From contig NZ_UTKY01000010.1 in NCBI RefSeq assembly GCF_900583165.1, forward strand, positions 62,001 through 126,000: DNA of 64,000 nt, given 5' to 3'. The translations under genes and the position numbers were made by a program. A model generated the notes under the pieces. That model was not told where the DNA came from, made no database searches, and was given only the letters and a program-made list of their open reading frames with translations. Below, piece after piece: positions 7,973 through 17,885 of the stretch (position 1 is the stretch's first letter; every line of letters begins with the position of its first letter). Source of the DNA: Pseudomonas viridiflava (lineage in GTDB: Bacteria > Pseudomonadota > Gammaproteobacteria > Pseudomonadales > Pseudomonadaceae).

Positions 7973-9382
7973 ATGATCCGCACTTATTACGACGAAATGT
8001 ACGATGGGGCAGGGCTGGTCCGCCCCCATTACCGCGAGTTCGCCCGCTGGTTGGCTGAAACCCCGCCGGAACTGCTGGCCCAGCGCCGGCGCGAAGCCGA
8101 TTTGCTGTTTCACCGCGCCGGGATCACGTTCACCCTGTACGGCGATGAACAGGGAACCGAGCGGCTGATTCCCTTCGACACCATCCCGCGCAGCATCCCG
8201 GCCAGCGAGTGGCAGATTGTTGAGCGGGGCTGCATTCAGCGCGTCAAGGCGCTGAACATGTTTCTCGCCGACCTGTATCACGAACAGCGCATCATTAAGG
8301 CGGGGATCATTCCCGCCGAGCAAGTGCTGGCCAATGAGCAATACCAGCTGGCAATGCAGGGCCTGAATTTGCACCGCGATCTGTATTCCCACGTCTCCGG
8401 TGTCGACCTCGTACGCGATGGCGATGGCACCTACTACGTGCTGGAAGATAATCTTCGGACGCCGAGCGGCGTCAGCTACATGCTCGAAGACCGCAAGATG
8501 ATGATGCGCCTGTTTCCTGAGCTGTTCGCCGCCCAGCGCATCGCGCCGATTGATCACTACCCCAACTTGTTGCTCGACACCCTCAAGAGCTCAAGCCCGC
8601 TGGATAACCCCAGTGTGGTGGTGTTGACCCCTGGCCGCTTCAACAGCGCATTCTTTGAACATGCCTTCCTCGCCCGTGAAATGGGCGTGGAGTTGGTAGA
8701 GGGCGCCGACCTGTTCGTGCGCGATGACCGCGTGTTCATGCGCACCACTGACGGCCCCAAAGCCGTGGACGTGATCTACCGCCGCCTCGATGACGCCTTC
8801 CTCGATCCCTTGGCCTTCAACCCCGACTCCATGCTGGGCGTGCCCGGCCTGTTGGCGGCGTATCGCTCCGGCAACGTGGTGCTGGCCAATGCCATCGGCA
8901 CAGGGGTAGCGGATGACAAGTCGGTGTACCCATTCGTCACCGAGATGATCCGTTTTTACCTGGATGAGGAGCCGATTCTGAAGAACGTTCCTACGTTCCA
9001 ATGCCGTAAGCCTGATGAACTGTCCCACGTACTGGCTAACCTGCCGGACCTGGTGGTGAAGGAAACCCAAGGCTCCGGCGGCTACGGCATGTTGGTGGGC
9101 CCGGCCTCCACGGCGGCAGAAATCGAAGCGTTTCGTGCGCGTATCAAGGCCAAGCCCCACGCGTATATCGCCCAGCCGACCCTGTGTTTATCCACCTGCC
9201 CGACCTTTGTCGAAAACGGCATCGCGCCGCGCCATATCGACCTACGCCCGTTCGTGTTGTCCGGCAAGGAAACCCGCGTTGTGCCCGGCGGCTTGACCCG
9301 CGTGGCGCTGCGTGAAGGCTCGCTGGTGGTCAACTCGTCCCAGGGCGGCGGCACCAAAGACACCTGGGTGGTAGAGGACTGA
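7973..9382 (+). CDS. Circularly permuted type 2 ATP-grasp protein
   Basis: 469 aa, the usual length. It shows the family's 'YDEMYDGAGLVRPHYREFARWL' start, 'GSGGYGMLVGP' glycine-rich loop, 'DGTYYVLEDNLRTPSGVSYMLEDRKMM' and 'RPFVLSGKETRVVPGGLTRVAL'. This family was predicted by comparative genomics to form peptide bonds with small peptides or amino acids; the substrate is not established. It is first in an operon with alpha-E and transglutaminase genes, the classic neighbourhood for this family, behind a sigma-54 promoter. Confidence 0.92.
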   Translation: MIRTYYDEMYDGAGLVRPHYREFARWLAETPPELLAQRRREADLLFHRAGITFTLYGDEQGTERLIPFDTIPRSIPASEWQIVERGCIQRVKALNMFLADLYHEQRIIKAGIIPAEQVLANEQYQLAMQGLNLHRDLYSHVSGVDLVRDGDGTYYVLEDNLRTPSGVSYMLEDRKMMMRLFPELFAAQRIAPIDHYPNLLLDTLKSSSPLDNPSVVVLTPGRFNSAFFEHAFLAREMGVELVEGADLFVRDDRVFMRTTDGPKAVDVIYRRLDDAFLDPLAFNPDSMLGVPGLLAAYRSGNVVLANAIGTGVADDKSVYPFVTEMIRFYLDEEPILKNVPTFQCRKPDELSHVLANLPDLVVKETQGSGGYGMLVGPASTAAEIEAFRARIKAKPHAYIAQPTLCLSTCPTFVENGIAPRHIDLRPFVLSGKETRVVPGGLTRVALREGSLVVNSSQGGGTKDTWVVED

Positions 9383-9387
9383 ATGCC

Positions 9388-10338
9388 ATGTTGAGTAGAA
9401 CTGCCTCGGATTTGTACTGGATGTCGCGCTACCTGGAACGTGCGGAAAACCTCGCACGCATGCTCGATGTCAGTTATTCGCTGTCGCTGATGCCCCAGGA
9501 TGGGCGCGGCGACGGCCTGCACGAACTGGCCATGCCGCTGTTGATCACCGGCACCCTGGAGGATTACCACGAGCGTCACGGCGAGTTGCACGCCGAACGC
9601 CTGCTGCACTTTTTTGCCCTGGACGCGGCCAACCCGGCCAGCATCTACAGTTGCCTCGGCGCAGCGCGGGCCAGCGCCCATGCGGTGCGTGGGCGAATCA
9701 CTGCCGACATGTGGGAAAACATCAACGCCACGTGGCTGGAGATTCGCGAAATCGCCCAGCAGGGCCTGAGCCGCTATGGCATGAGCCGGTTCTGCGAGTG
9801 GGTGAAGGAACGCTCCCATCTGTTTCGCGGCGCCACCTACGGCACCATCATGCGCAACGATGCCTTTCGGTTTATCCGCCTGGGCATCTTTATTGAACGC
9901 GCCGACAACACCCTGCGCTTGTTGGACGCGCGCTATGAGATGGCCGGCGACCGCGCCGAAGCCGTCAGCGATGGCACGGCCCACGCCTACTATCAGTGGA
10001 GTGCGTTGTTGCGTGCGCTGTCGTCGTTCGAGGCCTATACCGAGATTTATCGCGATGCACCCGGCGCCCGGCAAGTCGCCGAGTTGCTGCTGTTGCGCGC
10101 CGATGTACCGCGCTCGCTGCGGGCTTGCAGCGAAGAGATCGACCAGATCCTCAGTAGCCTTCCCGGCCTCAACGGTCGACCGGCCCAGCGCCTGGCCGCC
10201 GAAATGGATGCGCGCCTGCGCTTTACCGCGATCGATGAAATTCTCGAGGAAGGCCTGCACGCCTGGCTGACCGACTTTATCCCCTTGGTACGCCAGTTGG
10301 GCGACGCCATCTACAGTTCCTACCTGGAGGCCGCATGA
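9388..10338 (+). CDS. Alpha-E domain protein
   Basis: 316 aa, all-helical, starting 'MLSRTASDLYWMSRYLERAENLARMLDV', the diagnostic N-terminus of the alpha-E family. Later 'FIERADNTLRLLDARYEM' repeats the same kind of helix. It is the obligate partner of the circularly permuted ATP-grasp protein and is thought to act with it in peptide ligation. Five bases separate the two genes, and its end overlaps the transglutaminase gene by four bases. Confidence 0.92.
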   Translation: MLSRTASDLYWMSRYLERAENLARMLDVSYSLSLMPQDGRGDGLHELAMPLLITGTLEDYHERHGELHAERLLHFFALDAANPASIYSCLGAARASAHAVRGRITADMWENINATWLEIREIAQQGLSRYGMSRFCEWVKERSHLFRGATYGTIMRNDAFRFIRLGIFIERADNTLRLLDARYEMAGDRAEAVSDGTAHAYYQWSALLRALSSFEAYTEIYRDAPGARQVAELLLLRADVPRSLRACSEEIDQILSSLPGLNGRPAQRLAAEMDARLRFTAIDEILEEGLHAWLTDFIPLVRQLGDAIYSSYLEAA

Positions 10339-11138
10339 GACTCTCCATCAGCCACGAAACCACCTACCACTATGAAGACCAAGTGCGCGCCAGCATTCAG
10401 TACCTGCGCCTCACGCCCCACGACAGCGAGCGTCAGCATGTGCTCAGTTGGCAGCTCGACCTGCCACGCCCGGTACGCGCACAGGTGGACCCGTTCGGCA
10501 ACATCCTGCATGTACTGACGATGGACGAGCCCCACGATGCCATCATCATCGGCGCCCGTGGCCAGGTGGATATCGACGAATTGCGCGAGGCTGAGCACGA
10601 AAGTCAGTCGGCGTTTCCGTTTCTGCGCAGCACGCGCCTCACCGAGCCTGATGAGGCGTTGCGTGGCTTTGCAGCGCAGCAGTGTCATCAGCGTCGCGAC
10701 CGTACCGCGTTGATCGACCTGATGCACGCCCTCAACCAGACCATGGTCTACACACCGGGCGCCACCGAAGTCGATACCTGTGCCGCGCAGGCCTTTGCCG
10801 GGCGTGCAGGCGTGTGCCAGGACCACACCCATGCGTTCCTGGCCTGCGCCCGCAGCCTGGGTATTCCGGCGCGGTATGTATCGGGCTATCTGTACAGCGA
10901 AGACAGCGAGCACCTGGCAAGTCATGCCTGGGCAGAAGCGTGGCTGGACGACGCCTGGTACAGCTTTGATGTCACCAACCAGCTGGCCCGCCCGGAGCGG
11001 CATTTGAAGCTGGCGGTGGGTTTGGATTATCTGGATGCCTGCCCGGTGCGGGGCATGCGGCGTGGCGGCGGGCATGAGCAGATGCATGCCAAGGTGTTTG
11101 TGGCGCCGACGCCAGTTATCTTGGTCCAGCAGCAGTAA
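10335..11138 (+). CDS. Transglutaminase-like cysteine protease
   Basis: 267 aa. The N-terminal beta domain begins 'MRLSISHETTYHYEDQVRASIQYLRLTP'. The C-terminal core carries the triad: Cys in 'GRAGVCQDHTHAFLACARSLGIPARYV', His in 'ASHAWAEAWL' and Asp in 'YSFDVTN'. It probably cleaves or remodels the peptide made by the upstream ATP-grasp/alpha-E pair. It is the last gene of that operon and overlaps alpha-E by ATGA. Confidence 0.92.
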   Translation: MRLSISHETTYHYEDQVRASIQYLRLTPHDSERQHVLSWQLDLPRPVRAQVDPFGNILHVLTMDEPHDAIIIGARGQVDIDELREAEHESQSAFPFLRSTRLTEPDEALRGFAAQQCHQRRDRTALIDLMHALNQTMVYTPGATEVDTCAAQAFAGRAGVCQDHTHAFLACARSLGIPARYVSGYLYSEDSEHLASHAWAEAWLDDAWYSFDVTNQLARPERHLKLAVGLDYLDACPVRGMRRGGGHEQMHAKVFVAPTPVILVQQQ

Positions 11139-11141
11139 CAG

Positions 11142-11169
11142 TGTGGGAGGGGGCAAGCCCCCTCCCACA
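11142..11169. repeat. Single REP palindrome, perfect inverted repeat
   Basis: A 12-bp perfect stem (TGTGGGAGGGGG and its complement) with a 4-nt loop. It lies between two convergent genes, where it may also stop transcription from both sides. Confidence 0.85.
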
Positions 11170-11186
11170 TTAGATCTGCGAACATT

Positions 11187-12029
11187 TCAGGGTTGTTGTT
11201 TACGCCCGGCCATATGCTTCAAATACCCCACCAACATATCCAGCTCATTGTCCGACAATACGCTGGCTGCAAACGCTGGCATCTTCGCCTGTGGCCAATG
11301 CCGCAGGCTCTGCGGATCGCGGATATAGCGCTTGAGGAAATCCCCGCTGAAATACTCGGTGGGGTTGTAAGGGATATTCAAGTCCGGCCCCACCTGCGCA
11401 TCCCCCGCACCATTAAGACGATGGCACGCCATGCAGTTCTTTTGAAACAGCGCGAAGCCCTGGTTGACCGGGTCATTCGCCGCCAGTTTCGGGTCGGGTA
11501 ACAGCGCTGGGAATCGCTCGGCCACCGTCTTCAATTGCTTGATCCCGGACATCTGGAAGGGCCATTGCTCCGGGCTGATCGGCCCGGCTTGCGGGTCGGT
11601 CCACACCAGATAAAACGGCCCGGCACTCGGCTTGCCCTCGGCCAACGCAGGCCACGGATGCGCCGGGTCTTCCACCGCCAGCCAGGCGCGAGCGCCGGTT
11701 TTTTCCAACAATGGTGCGGCCGTGAGTTCAGCGGCGAACCCATCCAGCGCAACGGCTTGCAGGTGGCTCTCGGGCGTAAGGCCAGGCAGGAGCAGCGCCA
11801 AGGGCACTGCGCGATAGGTCATGGCGCGCTTGTAGGAAACGTCATCAGCGATCTGCACCGTTTGCGCATCCGGATGTGCGAGCAACTCGGCGGTCTGCCA
11901 GGTCTTGCGGTTGTGGTCCAGCTCGACGGTGAGTTGCGCGGCTGACACCGGCAGTGTGATCACCAATGCAAGCAGGGCGGGGATTGATTTCAAGAGGGCG
12001 GCCCGATGCGTAATGGCGATGGGGCTCAC
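11187..12029 (-). CDS. Periplasmic c-type cytochrome
   Basis: About 280 aa from a GTG at 12,029; the start is uncertain. A signal peptide is clear ('LLKSIPALLALVITLPVSAAQ'). Residues about 30-170 form a domain I do not firmly recognise, somewhat like molybdopterin-oxidoreductase-type folds. The C-terminal third is a class I cytochrome c with haem site CMACH ('FQKNCMACHRLNGAG') and axial Met in 'KMPAF'. It would carry electrons in the periplasm; the partner is not visible. An in-frame start at 12,161 is possible but would give an odd leader. Confidence 0.8.
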   Translation of the reverse strand: MSPIAITHRAALLKSIPALLALVITLPVSAAQLTVELDHNRKTWQTAELLAHPDAQTVQIADDVSYKRAMTYRAVPLALLLPGLTPESHLQAVALDGFAAELTAAPLLEKTGARAWLAVEDPAHPWPALAEGKPSAGPFYLVWTDPQAGPISPEQWPFQMSGIKQLKTVAERFPALLPDPKLAANDPVNQGFALFQKNCMACHRLNGAGDAQVGPDLNIPYNPTEYFSGDFLKRYIRDPQSLRHWPQAKMPAFAASVLSDNELDMLVGYLKHMAGRKQQP

Positions 12030-12153
12030 GATACCGTAAATCCGCGCGCAAAAAGACAGCCCCTGCAGGACCGCTATGCGCAATGTCCCGGCAGGAGCTG
12101 CCAAAAGCTGCAGTCCTGATGCTGTGAGTGAACGGAATGTGAGGGTTGAGGGG

Positions 12154-12249
12154 TCACCCAATAACCTTGGTTAAGTTGGGTAAGATCAGAATCAGTGTGG
12201 TGGCGAACAGAATGAGTCCTGCCTGGCGTACTTTCGTATGTTTGAACAT
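12154..12249 (-). CDS. 31-aa single-pass membrane protein
   Basis: MFKHTKVRQAGLILFATTL... is a positively charged start followed by one hydrophobic helix. A plausible ribosome site (AAAAGGCAG) lies at the right distance. It is too short for standard gene finders. The charge and hydrophobic layout and the ribosome site support it; no function can be given. Confidence 0.5.
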   Translation of the reverse strand: MFKHTKVRQAGLILFATTLILILPNLTKVIG

Positions 12250-12639
12250 GGCTGACTGCCTTTTGTTGTTATTCCTGAGCGTCAAATACGTGCCGGTCAA
12301 TTTCAGTATCGCGATGTGACGTGACACTTTTCTTACGGTTGCTCCAGCAAAACCCGGCAGCAACATCCTACTGATTGAACCTTAGAGCCCTCGTTCTGCG
12401 TGGCTTAGATCCATTTCATATCAACTAATCACTATTGGCGTTAAAAAAGGCATGAGGCCTAACGCCATCTTGGCGCCAGCCCCTTGGCTAGACAGCTAAA
12501 ACGATTAATCCATCAAGGCCGTTAGTTGACTACCGTTCGTCCGAGCGAGGGGGTCAAACGCAGTGAGCACATCCGTCATTGAAACCGTGTCAATCGAGCC
12601 TAAGGTAAGGGCACACACCCATAGCGGTTTGAGGACATC
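12250..12639. other. 390-bp intergenic region upstream of the thiolase gene
   Basis: No credible gene. It holds an imperfect dyad GGCGTTA ... TAACGCC at 12,437-12,466, which could be an operator for the beta-oxidation pair downstream or a hairpin. Confidence 0.4.
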
Positions 12640-13845
12640 ATGACCCAAGCGTTGATCTTTGATGCGATACGCACACCCCGTGGCAAAGGTAAGCCCGACG
12701 GCGCCCTGCACAGCGTCAAGCCGGTAAACCTGGTGGCCGGCTTGCTCGCCGCGCTGGCCATGCGCAGCGACCTCGACACCCAGCAAGTGGATGACATCGT
12801 GCTGGGCTGCGTCACCCCCGTAGGCGACCAGGGCGCCGATATCGCCAAGACCGCCGCGCTGGTGGCGGACTGGGGTATCAGCGTCGCTGGCGTGCAGGTC
12901 AACCGCTTCTGCGCCTCAGGCCTGGAAGCCGTCAACCTCGGCGCAATGAAAGTGCGCTCCGGTTTCGAAGACCTCGTGGTGGTCGGCGGCGTCGAGTCCA
13001 TGTCCCGCGTGCCCATGGGCAGTGACGGTGGCGCTTGGGTACTCGACCCGCAAACCAACCTGCACAGCCACTTCACGCCCCAGGGCATCGGCGCGGACCT
13101 GATCGCCACCCTCGAAGGCTTCACCCGCGACGACGTGGACAGGTTCGCCCTACAGTCCCAACAGAAAGCGGCCAGGGCCCGTGACGAAGGTTCCTTCAAC
13201 AAATCGCTGATCGCGGTGCAGGACCAGAACGGTATTGTGCTGCTGGACCACGACGAATTTATTCGCGGCGACTCCACGCTTGAAGGCCTCGGCAAGCTCA
13301 AGCCTAGCTTTGAAATGATGGGGCAAATGGGCTTCGATGCGACCGCGTTGAGGGTCTATAGCCATGTGGAGCGCATCCAGCATGTGCATACGCCGGGCAA
13401 CAGTTCCGGGATTGTCGACGGTGCGGCGCTGATGTTGATCGGTTCCGAGGCCAAGGGCCGGGAACTGGGCCTGCAACCGCGAGCGCGCATTGTGGCCACG
13501 GCGGTGACCAGCACCGACCCCACCATCATGCTCACCGGCCCAGCGCCGGCGACGCGCAAGGCCCTGGCCAAGGCTGGCCTGCGGGTGGAGGACATCGACC
13601 TGTTTGAAGTCAACGAAGCGTTTGCTTCTGTAGTCCTTAAATTCATCAAGGACATGGGCATCGATGCCGCACGGGTCAACGTCAACGGCGGCTCCATCGC
13701 CATGGGCCACCCGTTGGGCGCTACAGGCTGTGCCATCCTCGGCACCCTGCTCGATGAGCTGGAAGCGCGTCAGCAGCGCTACGGCCTGGCCACCCTGTGT
13801 GTGGGCGGTGGGATGGGCATCGCCACGATTATTGAACGCCTCTGA
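12640..13845 (+). CDS. Acetyl-CoA C-acyltransferase (thiolase)
   Basis: 401 aa. The nucleophile Cys is in '[21 protein letters not shown]', the catalytic His in '[14 protein letters not shown]', and the second Cys in '[11 protein letters not shown]'. It cleaves 3-ketoacyl-CoA with CoA as the last step of beta-oxidation, or condenses acetyl-CoA. It is followed after 15 bp by a FadB/FadJ-like gene, so the pair covers three steps of the cycle. It is not the canonical fadBA pair, in which fadB comes first; substrate preference is unknown. Confidence 0.93.
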   Translation: MTQALIFDAIRTPRGKGKPDGALHSVKPVNLVAGLLAALAMRSDLDTQQVDDIVLGCVTPVGDQGADIAKTAALVADWGISVAGVQVNRFCASGLEAVNLGAMKVRSGFEDLVVVGGVESMSRVPMGSDGGAWVLDPQTNLHSHFTPQGIGADLIATLEGFTRDDVDRFALQSQQKAARARDEGSFNKSLIAVQDQNGIVLLDHDEFIRGDSTLEGLGKLKPSFEMMGQMGFDATALRVYSHVERIQHVHTPGNSSGIVDGAALMLIGSEAKGRELGLQPRARIVATAVTSTDPTIMLTGPAPATRKALAKAGLRVEDIDLFEVNEAFASVVLKFIKDMGIDAARVNVNGGSIAMGHPLGATGCAILGTLLDELEARQQRYGLATLCVGGGMGIATIIERL

Positions 13846-13860
13846 GCCAAGGAACGTGTC

Positions 13861-16005
13861 ATGACCCAAGCCATTCGTTACGAAAAAGGCCAGGACCAGA
13901 TCGTGGTACTGACCCTCGACATGCCTGACCAGAGCGCCAACACCATGAACGCTGTGTACCGCGAAGCCATGGCTGCCACGGTCACGCGTCTGGAGGCAGA
14001 AAAGGCCAGCATTGCCGGCGTGGTGATCACCTCCGCCAAGAAGACCTTTTTTGCCGGCGGCGATCTCAATGAATTGATCAAGGTCGACAAGGCCCACGCC
14101 AAGGCTTTCTACGACAGCGTCTTGGTATTGAAGGCGCAGTTGCGTCGCTTGGAAACCCTCGGCAAACCGGTGGTGGCCGCCATTAACGGCGCGGCCCTGG
14201 GCGGCGGCTGGGAGATTTGCCTGGCCTGTCATTATCGGGTGGCGCTGGACGACAGCACAGTGCAGCTCGGCCTGCCGGAAGTGACGCTCGGCCTGCTGCC
14301 GGGCGGCGGCGGGGTGGTGCGCATGGTGCGTATGCTGGGGTTGGAAAAGGCACTGCCGTATTTGCTCGAAGGCAAAAAAATACGCCCGCAACAGGCGCTG
14401 CAGGCCGGGTTGATCGATGCGTTGGCGACCGACCGCGATGAGCTGCTGGCTAAATCCCGCGCCTGGATCCTGGCTAATCCCGAGGCCAGGCAGCCCTGGG
14501 ACAACCAAGGGTATTCGATCCCTGGTGGCACACCGTCAAGCCCGAAAGTTGCGCAGATGCTTGCCATCGCTCCGTCGATCCTGCGCAGCAAAACCAACGG
14601 CTGTTTCCCCGCCCCCGAGAAGATCCTCTGCGCGGCGGTCGAAGGCGCCCAGGTGGATTTCGACACGGCGCACCTGGTCGAGACCCGCTACTTCACTGAA
14701 TTGGTGACGGGGCAGGTGGCGAAAAACATGATCGGCACCTTCTGGTTCCAGCTCAATGAAATCAACGCCGGCAGCTCGCGTCCGCAGGGCTTTGCGCCCT
14801 ACGTCACCCGCAAGGTCGGCGTGTTGGGCGCCGGGATGATGGGCGCGGGGATCGCCTATGCCAGCGCGTCTGCGGGTATCGAAGTGGTGCTCAAGGACAT
14901 CAACCTGGCGGCCGCCGAGAAGGGCAAGGCACATTCGAGGGCGCTGCTGGAGAAAAAACTCAGCCGTGGGCAATTGTCCGCAGAGCAGCGGGAAACCATC
15001 CTGGCGCGGATTCATCCTACGGCTTCCGACGACGATCTGGCCGGTTGCGACCTGATCATCGAAGCGGTGTTTGAAGACCGCGAGCTCAAGGCCAAGGTGT
15101 CGGCGGCAGCGCATAGCGTGGTCGGCGCCGATGCGGTGATCGCGTCCAATACCTCAACCTTGCCCATCAGCGGGCTGGCCAAGGCGGTGCCGGATGCCAC
15201 CAAGTTCATTGGGCTGCATTTTTTCAGCCCGGTGGAAAAAATGCCCCTGGTGGAGATCATCAAGGGTGCGCAGACCTCGGACGAAACCCTGGCTCGGGGT
15301 TTTGACTTCGTGCTGCACATCAAGAAAACCCCGATTGTGGTCAACGACAGTCGCGGCTTCTTCACCTCGCGGGTGTTTGCCACATTCACCAACGAAGGCA
15401 TCGCCATGCTCGGAGAAGGCGTGGCTGCGCCCATGATCGAGACCGAAGCGCGCAAGGCCGGCATGCCGGTGGGGCCGTTGGCGGTGTCGGATGAAGTGTC
15501 TCTCAGCTTGATGAGTCATATCCGACAGCAAACGGCGAAGGATCTACAAGCGGAAGGGAAGGCGCTGGCGAACCATCCGGCGACAGCGGTGATCGATCTG
15601 TTGGTGAATGAGTACAAGCGCACGGGCAAGGCGGCGGGGGGAGGTTTTTACGAGTATCCCGCTGGCGGTCAAAAGCACCTGTGGCCTGAACTGAAAATCC
15701 GTTTTGAACGGCCAGATCAACGGATCTCGCCGCAGGATGTGCGCGATCGTCTGCTGTTTATCCAGGCCATCGAAACGGTGCGGTGTGTGGAGGAGGGCGT
15801 GTTGATGTCCACCGCCGATGCCAACGTGGGCTCGATTTTTGGTATCGGCTTTGCCGCGTGGAGCGGCGGCGCGTTGCAGTTTATCAACCAGTACGGTTTG
15901 AATGACTTCATTGCCCGGGCCCGTTATCTGGCGGAGCAATACGGTGAGCGCTTCACACCGCCGACGCTGTTGCTGGAAAAAGCCGCGCAGGGTGCTAGTT
16001 TCTAG
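13861..16005 (+). CDS. FadB/FadJ-like enoyl-CoA hydratase / 3-hydroxyacyl-CoA dehydrogenase
   Basis: 714 aa. Residues about 1-200 are a crotonase domain with oxyanion-hole segments 'KKTFFAGGDLNEL' and 'INGAALGGGWEICLACHYRVA' and the Glu-rich 'QLGLPEVTLGLLPGGGGVVRM'. Residues about 315-500 form the NAD-binding domain ('KVGVLGAGMMGAGIAYASASAG', then 'HFFSPVEKMPLVEII'), followed by C-terminal dehydrogenase domains. It hydrates enoyl-CoA and oxidises the 3-hydroxy product for the thiolase encoded upstream. Confidence 0.93.
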   Translation: MTQAIRYEKGQDQIVVLTLDMPDQSANTMNAVYREAMAATVTRLEAEKASIAGVVITSAKKTFFAGGDLNELIKVDKAHAKAFYDSVLVLKAQLRRLETLGKPVVAAINGAALGGGWEICLACHYRVALDDSTVQLGLPEVTLGLLPGGGGVVRMVRMLGLEKALPYLLEGKKIRPQQALQAGLIDALATDRDELLAKSRAWILANPEARQPWDNQGYSIPGGTPSSPKVAQMLAIAPSILRSKTNGCFPAPEKILCAAVEGAQVDFDTAHLVETRYFTELVTGQVAKNMIGTFWFQLNEINAGSSRPQGFAPYVTRKVGVLGAGMMGAGIAYASASAGIEVVLKDINLAAAEKGKAHSRALLEKKLSRGQLSAEQRETILARIHPTASDDDLAGCDLIIEAVFEDRELKAKVSAAAHSVVGADAVIASNTSTLPISGLAKAVPDATKFIGLHFFSPVEKMPLVEIIKGAQTSDETLARGFDFVLHIKKTPIVVNDSRGFFTSRVFATFTNEGIAMLGEGVAAPMIETEARKAGMPVGPLAVSDEVSLSLMSHIRQQTAKDLQAEGKALANHPATAVIDLLVNEYKRTGKAAGGGFYEYPAGGQKHLWPELKIRFERPDQRISPQDVRDRLLFIQAIETVRCVEEGVLMSTADANVGSIFGIGFAAWSGGALQFINQYGLNDFIARARYLAEQYGERFTPPTLLLEKAAQGASF

Positions 16006-16099
16006 CGAATAGGCGCACTCGCAGGGCTTGCCTTGGCAGGGTGTTTCAAGGCAGGCTCTGGGGTGTGCATTATTCCCTTCACCGTGTCAGGTATTTTTT

Positions 16100-16825
16100 A
16101 TGTCGCTACGCGTCTGTATCCTGGAAACCGATATCCTGCGTCCAGGCTTGATCGATCAATACCAAGGGTACGGGCAGATGTTCAAGCGCCTGTTCTCCAA
16201 GCAGCCGATCCCCGCCGAGTTTGTGGTGTACAACGTGGTGCAGGGTGAATACCCGTCGAGCGACGAGGTGTTTGACGCCTATCTGGTGACTGGCAGCAAG
16301 GCCGACTCCTTCGGCACTGACCCGTGGATCCAGACCCTCAAGACCTATCTGCTAGAGCGTTATGAACGTGGCGACAAGTTGCTGGGCATCTGCTTCGGCC
16401 ATCAGTTGCTCGCGTTGCTGCTGGGCGGTAAGGCCGAGCGCGCTGGCCAGGGTTGGGGCATGGGTATCCACGACTACACGCTCGACGCTAAGGCACCTTG
16501 GATGAGCCCGGAAGTGGACGAGCTGACACTGTTGATCAGCCATCAGGACCAGGTCACCACACTGCCGAAAAACGCCACGGTCATCGCCTCCAGTGCGTTC
16601 TGCCCTTTCGCCGCTTACCACATCGGCGACCAGGTGCTGTGCTTCCAGGGCCACCCGGAATTTATCCAGGACTACTCCCGTGAGTTGCTTGAGATTCTTC
16701 AGACAACATTGGGCGAAAAGATCTACACCAACGGTGTCGCCAGCCTGGAACGCGACCACCACGGCGTCACCGTGGCGGAATGGATGATGCGTTTCGTCGC
16801 GCACAAACCCGACGCTGCCGCTTAA
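16100..16825 (+). CDS. Class I glutamine amidotransferase-like protein
   Basis: 241 aa from the ATG at 16,100. The nucleophile elbow is 'LLGICFGHQLLALLLGG'; the catalytic His is in 'CFQGHPEFIQDY', followed by the acidic partner. As a stand-alone GATase1 protein it may hydrolyse gamma-glutamyl compounds, as in PuuD-like or GuaA-like relatives. The synthetase partner, if any, is not next to it. Confidence 0.85.
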   Translation: MSLRVCILETDILRPGLIDQYQGYGQMFKRLFSKQPIPAEFVVYNVVQGEYPSSDEVFDAYLVTGSKADSFGTDPWIQTLKTYLLERYERGDKLLGICFGHQLLALLLGGKAERAGQGWGMGIHDYTLDAKAPWMSPEVDELTLLISHQDQVTTLPKNATVIASSAFCPFAAYHIGDQVLCFQGHPEFIQDYSRELLEILQTTLGEKIYTNGVASLERDHHGVTVAEWMMRFVAHKPDAAA

Positions 16826-17805
16826 AGCCAGCCCGACCGCTTGAAGCTGGCCCATAGGCTGGTGCAGCCCACCGCAATAAACCCGAGCACTGCAAAATAG
16901 CCGTAGTGCCATTGCAGCTCGGGCATGTTCTGGAAGTTCATCCCATATATCCCCGCCACGGCCGTGGGAAACGCCAGGATTGCCGCCCACGCGGCGAACT
17001 TGCGCTGCACCACGCTTTGGCGCGAGGCCTCCAGCAGCACACCGATCTCGATGGTCTGGCTGGCGATATCGCGCAGGGTGGTGAGGTCTTCCATTTGCCG
17101 CGTGACGTGGATCTGCACATCGCGAAAATACGGGCGCATGTTCTTGTCGATAAACGGGAAGCTCAGCTTCTGCAATTCCTGGCTGATCTCTACCATCGGC
17201 GCCACGTAGCGCTTGAGTCGCAGCACATCGCGCCGCAGGCCGTGGATCTTCTGGATGTCACGCTCGCTCAACGAACTGCACAGCACGTTACGCTCCAGCT
17301 CATCGATCTCGGCGTGGATGGCTTCGCTCACTGGCTGGTAGTTTTCGGTAACGAAATCCAGCAGCGCATAGAGTACGAAATCTTCCCCATGTTCCAGCAA
17401 CAGCGGCCTTGCCTCACAGCGCTGGCGCACAAAGCCGTAGGACGCCGAGTGACCGTTGCGCGCCGTGATGATGTAGCCGTTGCCGGCAAAGATATGGGTC
17501 TCGATAAACTCCAGCTTGCCGTTCTCGCGCACCGGTGAGTAAGTGACGATAAACAGCGCATCGCCGAAGGTCTCAAGCTTGGGGCGGCTGTGTTTTTCCA
17601 GGGCGTCTTCGATGGCCAGCTCATGCAGGTTGAACTGGCGTTGCAGATTGGTCAGCTCTTGAGCACTGGGCTCTTCGAGGCCGATCCACACAAAGTGACC
17701 GGGTTTGGCGGCCCAGGCCGCGCCTTCGTCAAGGGTGATATCCGTGACTTTCTTACCGGCGCTGTAGACAGCTGCCGCAACAACTCTACCCATGGTGCTG
17801 ATCAC
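16822..17805 (-). CDS. CorA-family divalent metal transporter
   Basis: 327 aa. It has a large cytoplasmic N-terminal domain and two C-terminal membrane helices joined by the signature 'YGMNFQNMPE', ending in the basic tail 'ASFKRSGWL'. CorA-type pentamers move Mg2+, Co2+ or Zn2+; the sequence alone does not separate CorA from ZntB function. The start is GTG at 17,805 or ATG at 17,793. It converges with the amidotransferase gene and overlaps its stop by 4 bp. Confidence 0.9.
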   Translation of the reverse strand: MISTMGRVVAAAVYSAGKKVTDITLDEGAAWAAKPGHFVWIGLEEPSAQELTNLQRQFNLHELAIEDALEKHSRPKLETFGDALFIVTYSPVRENGKLEFIETHIFAGNGYIITARNGHSASYGFVRQRCEARPLLLEHGEDFVLYALLDFVTENYQPVSEAIHAEIDELERNVLCSSLSERDIQKIHGLRRDVLRLKRYVAPMVEISQELQKLSFPFIDKNMRPYFRDVQIHVTRQMEDLTTLRDIASQTIEIGVLLEASRQSVVQRKFAAWAAILAFPTAVAGIYGMNFQNMPELQWHYGYFAVLGFIAVGCTSLWASFKRSGWL

Positions 17806-17885
17806 TTCTTATCGAGAGGACAGATGTTGGGCAGCTTAGCGTGAATGACGTTCCCTCGTAGCCGCCGGTTGTTGTGGCAACCAAG

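Noticed and set aside
13150..14508. 452-aa open frame on the minus strand over the thiolase/FadB junction
   Set aside because: Antisense shadow of two well-supported enzymes; the translation is His/Gln/Gly-rich with no domain.
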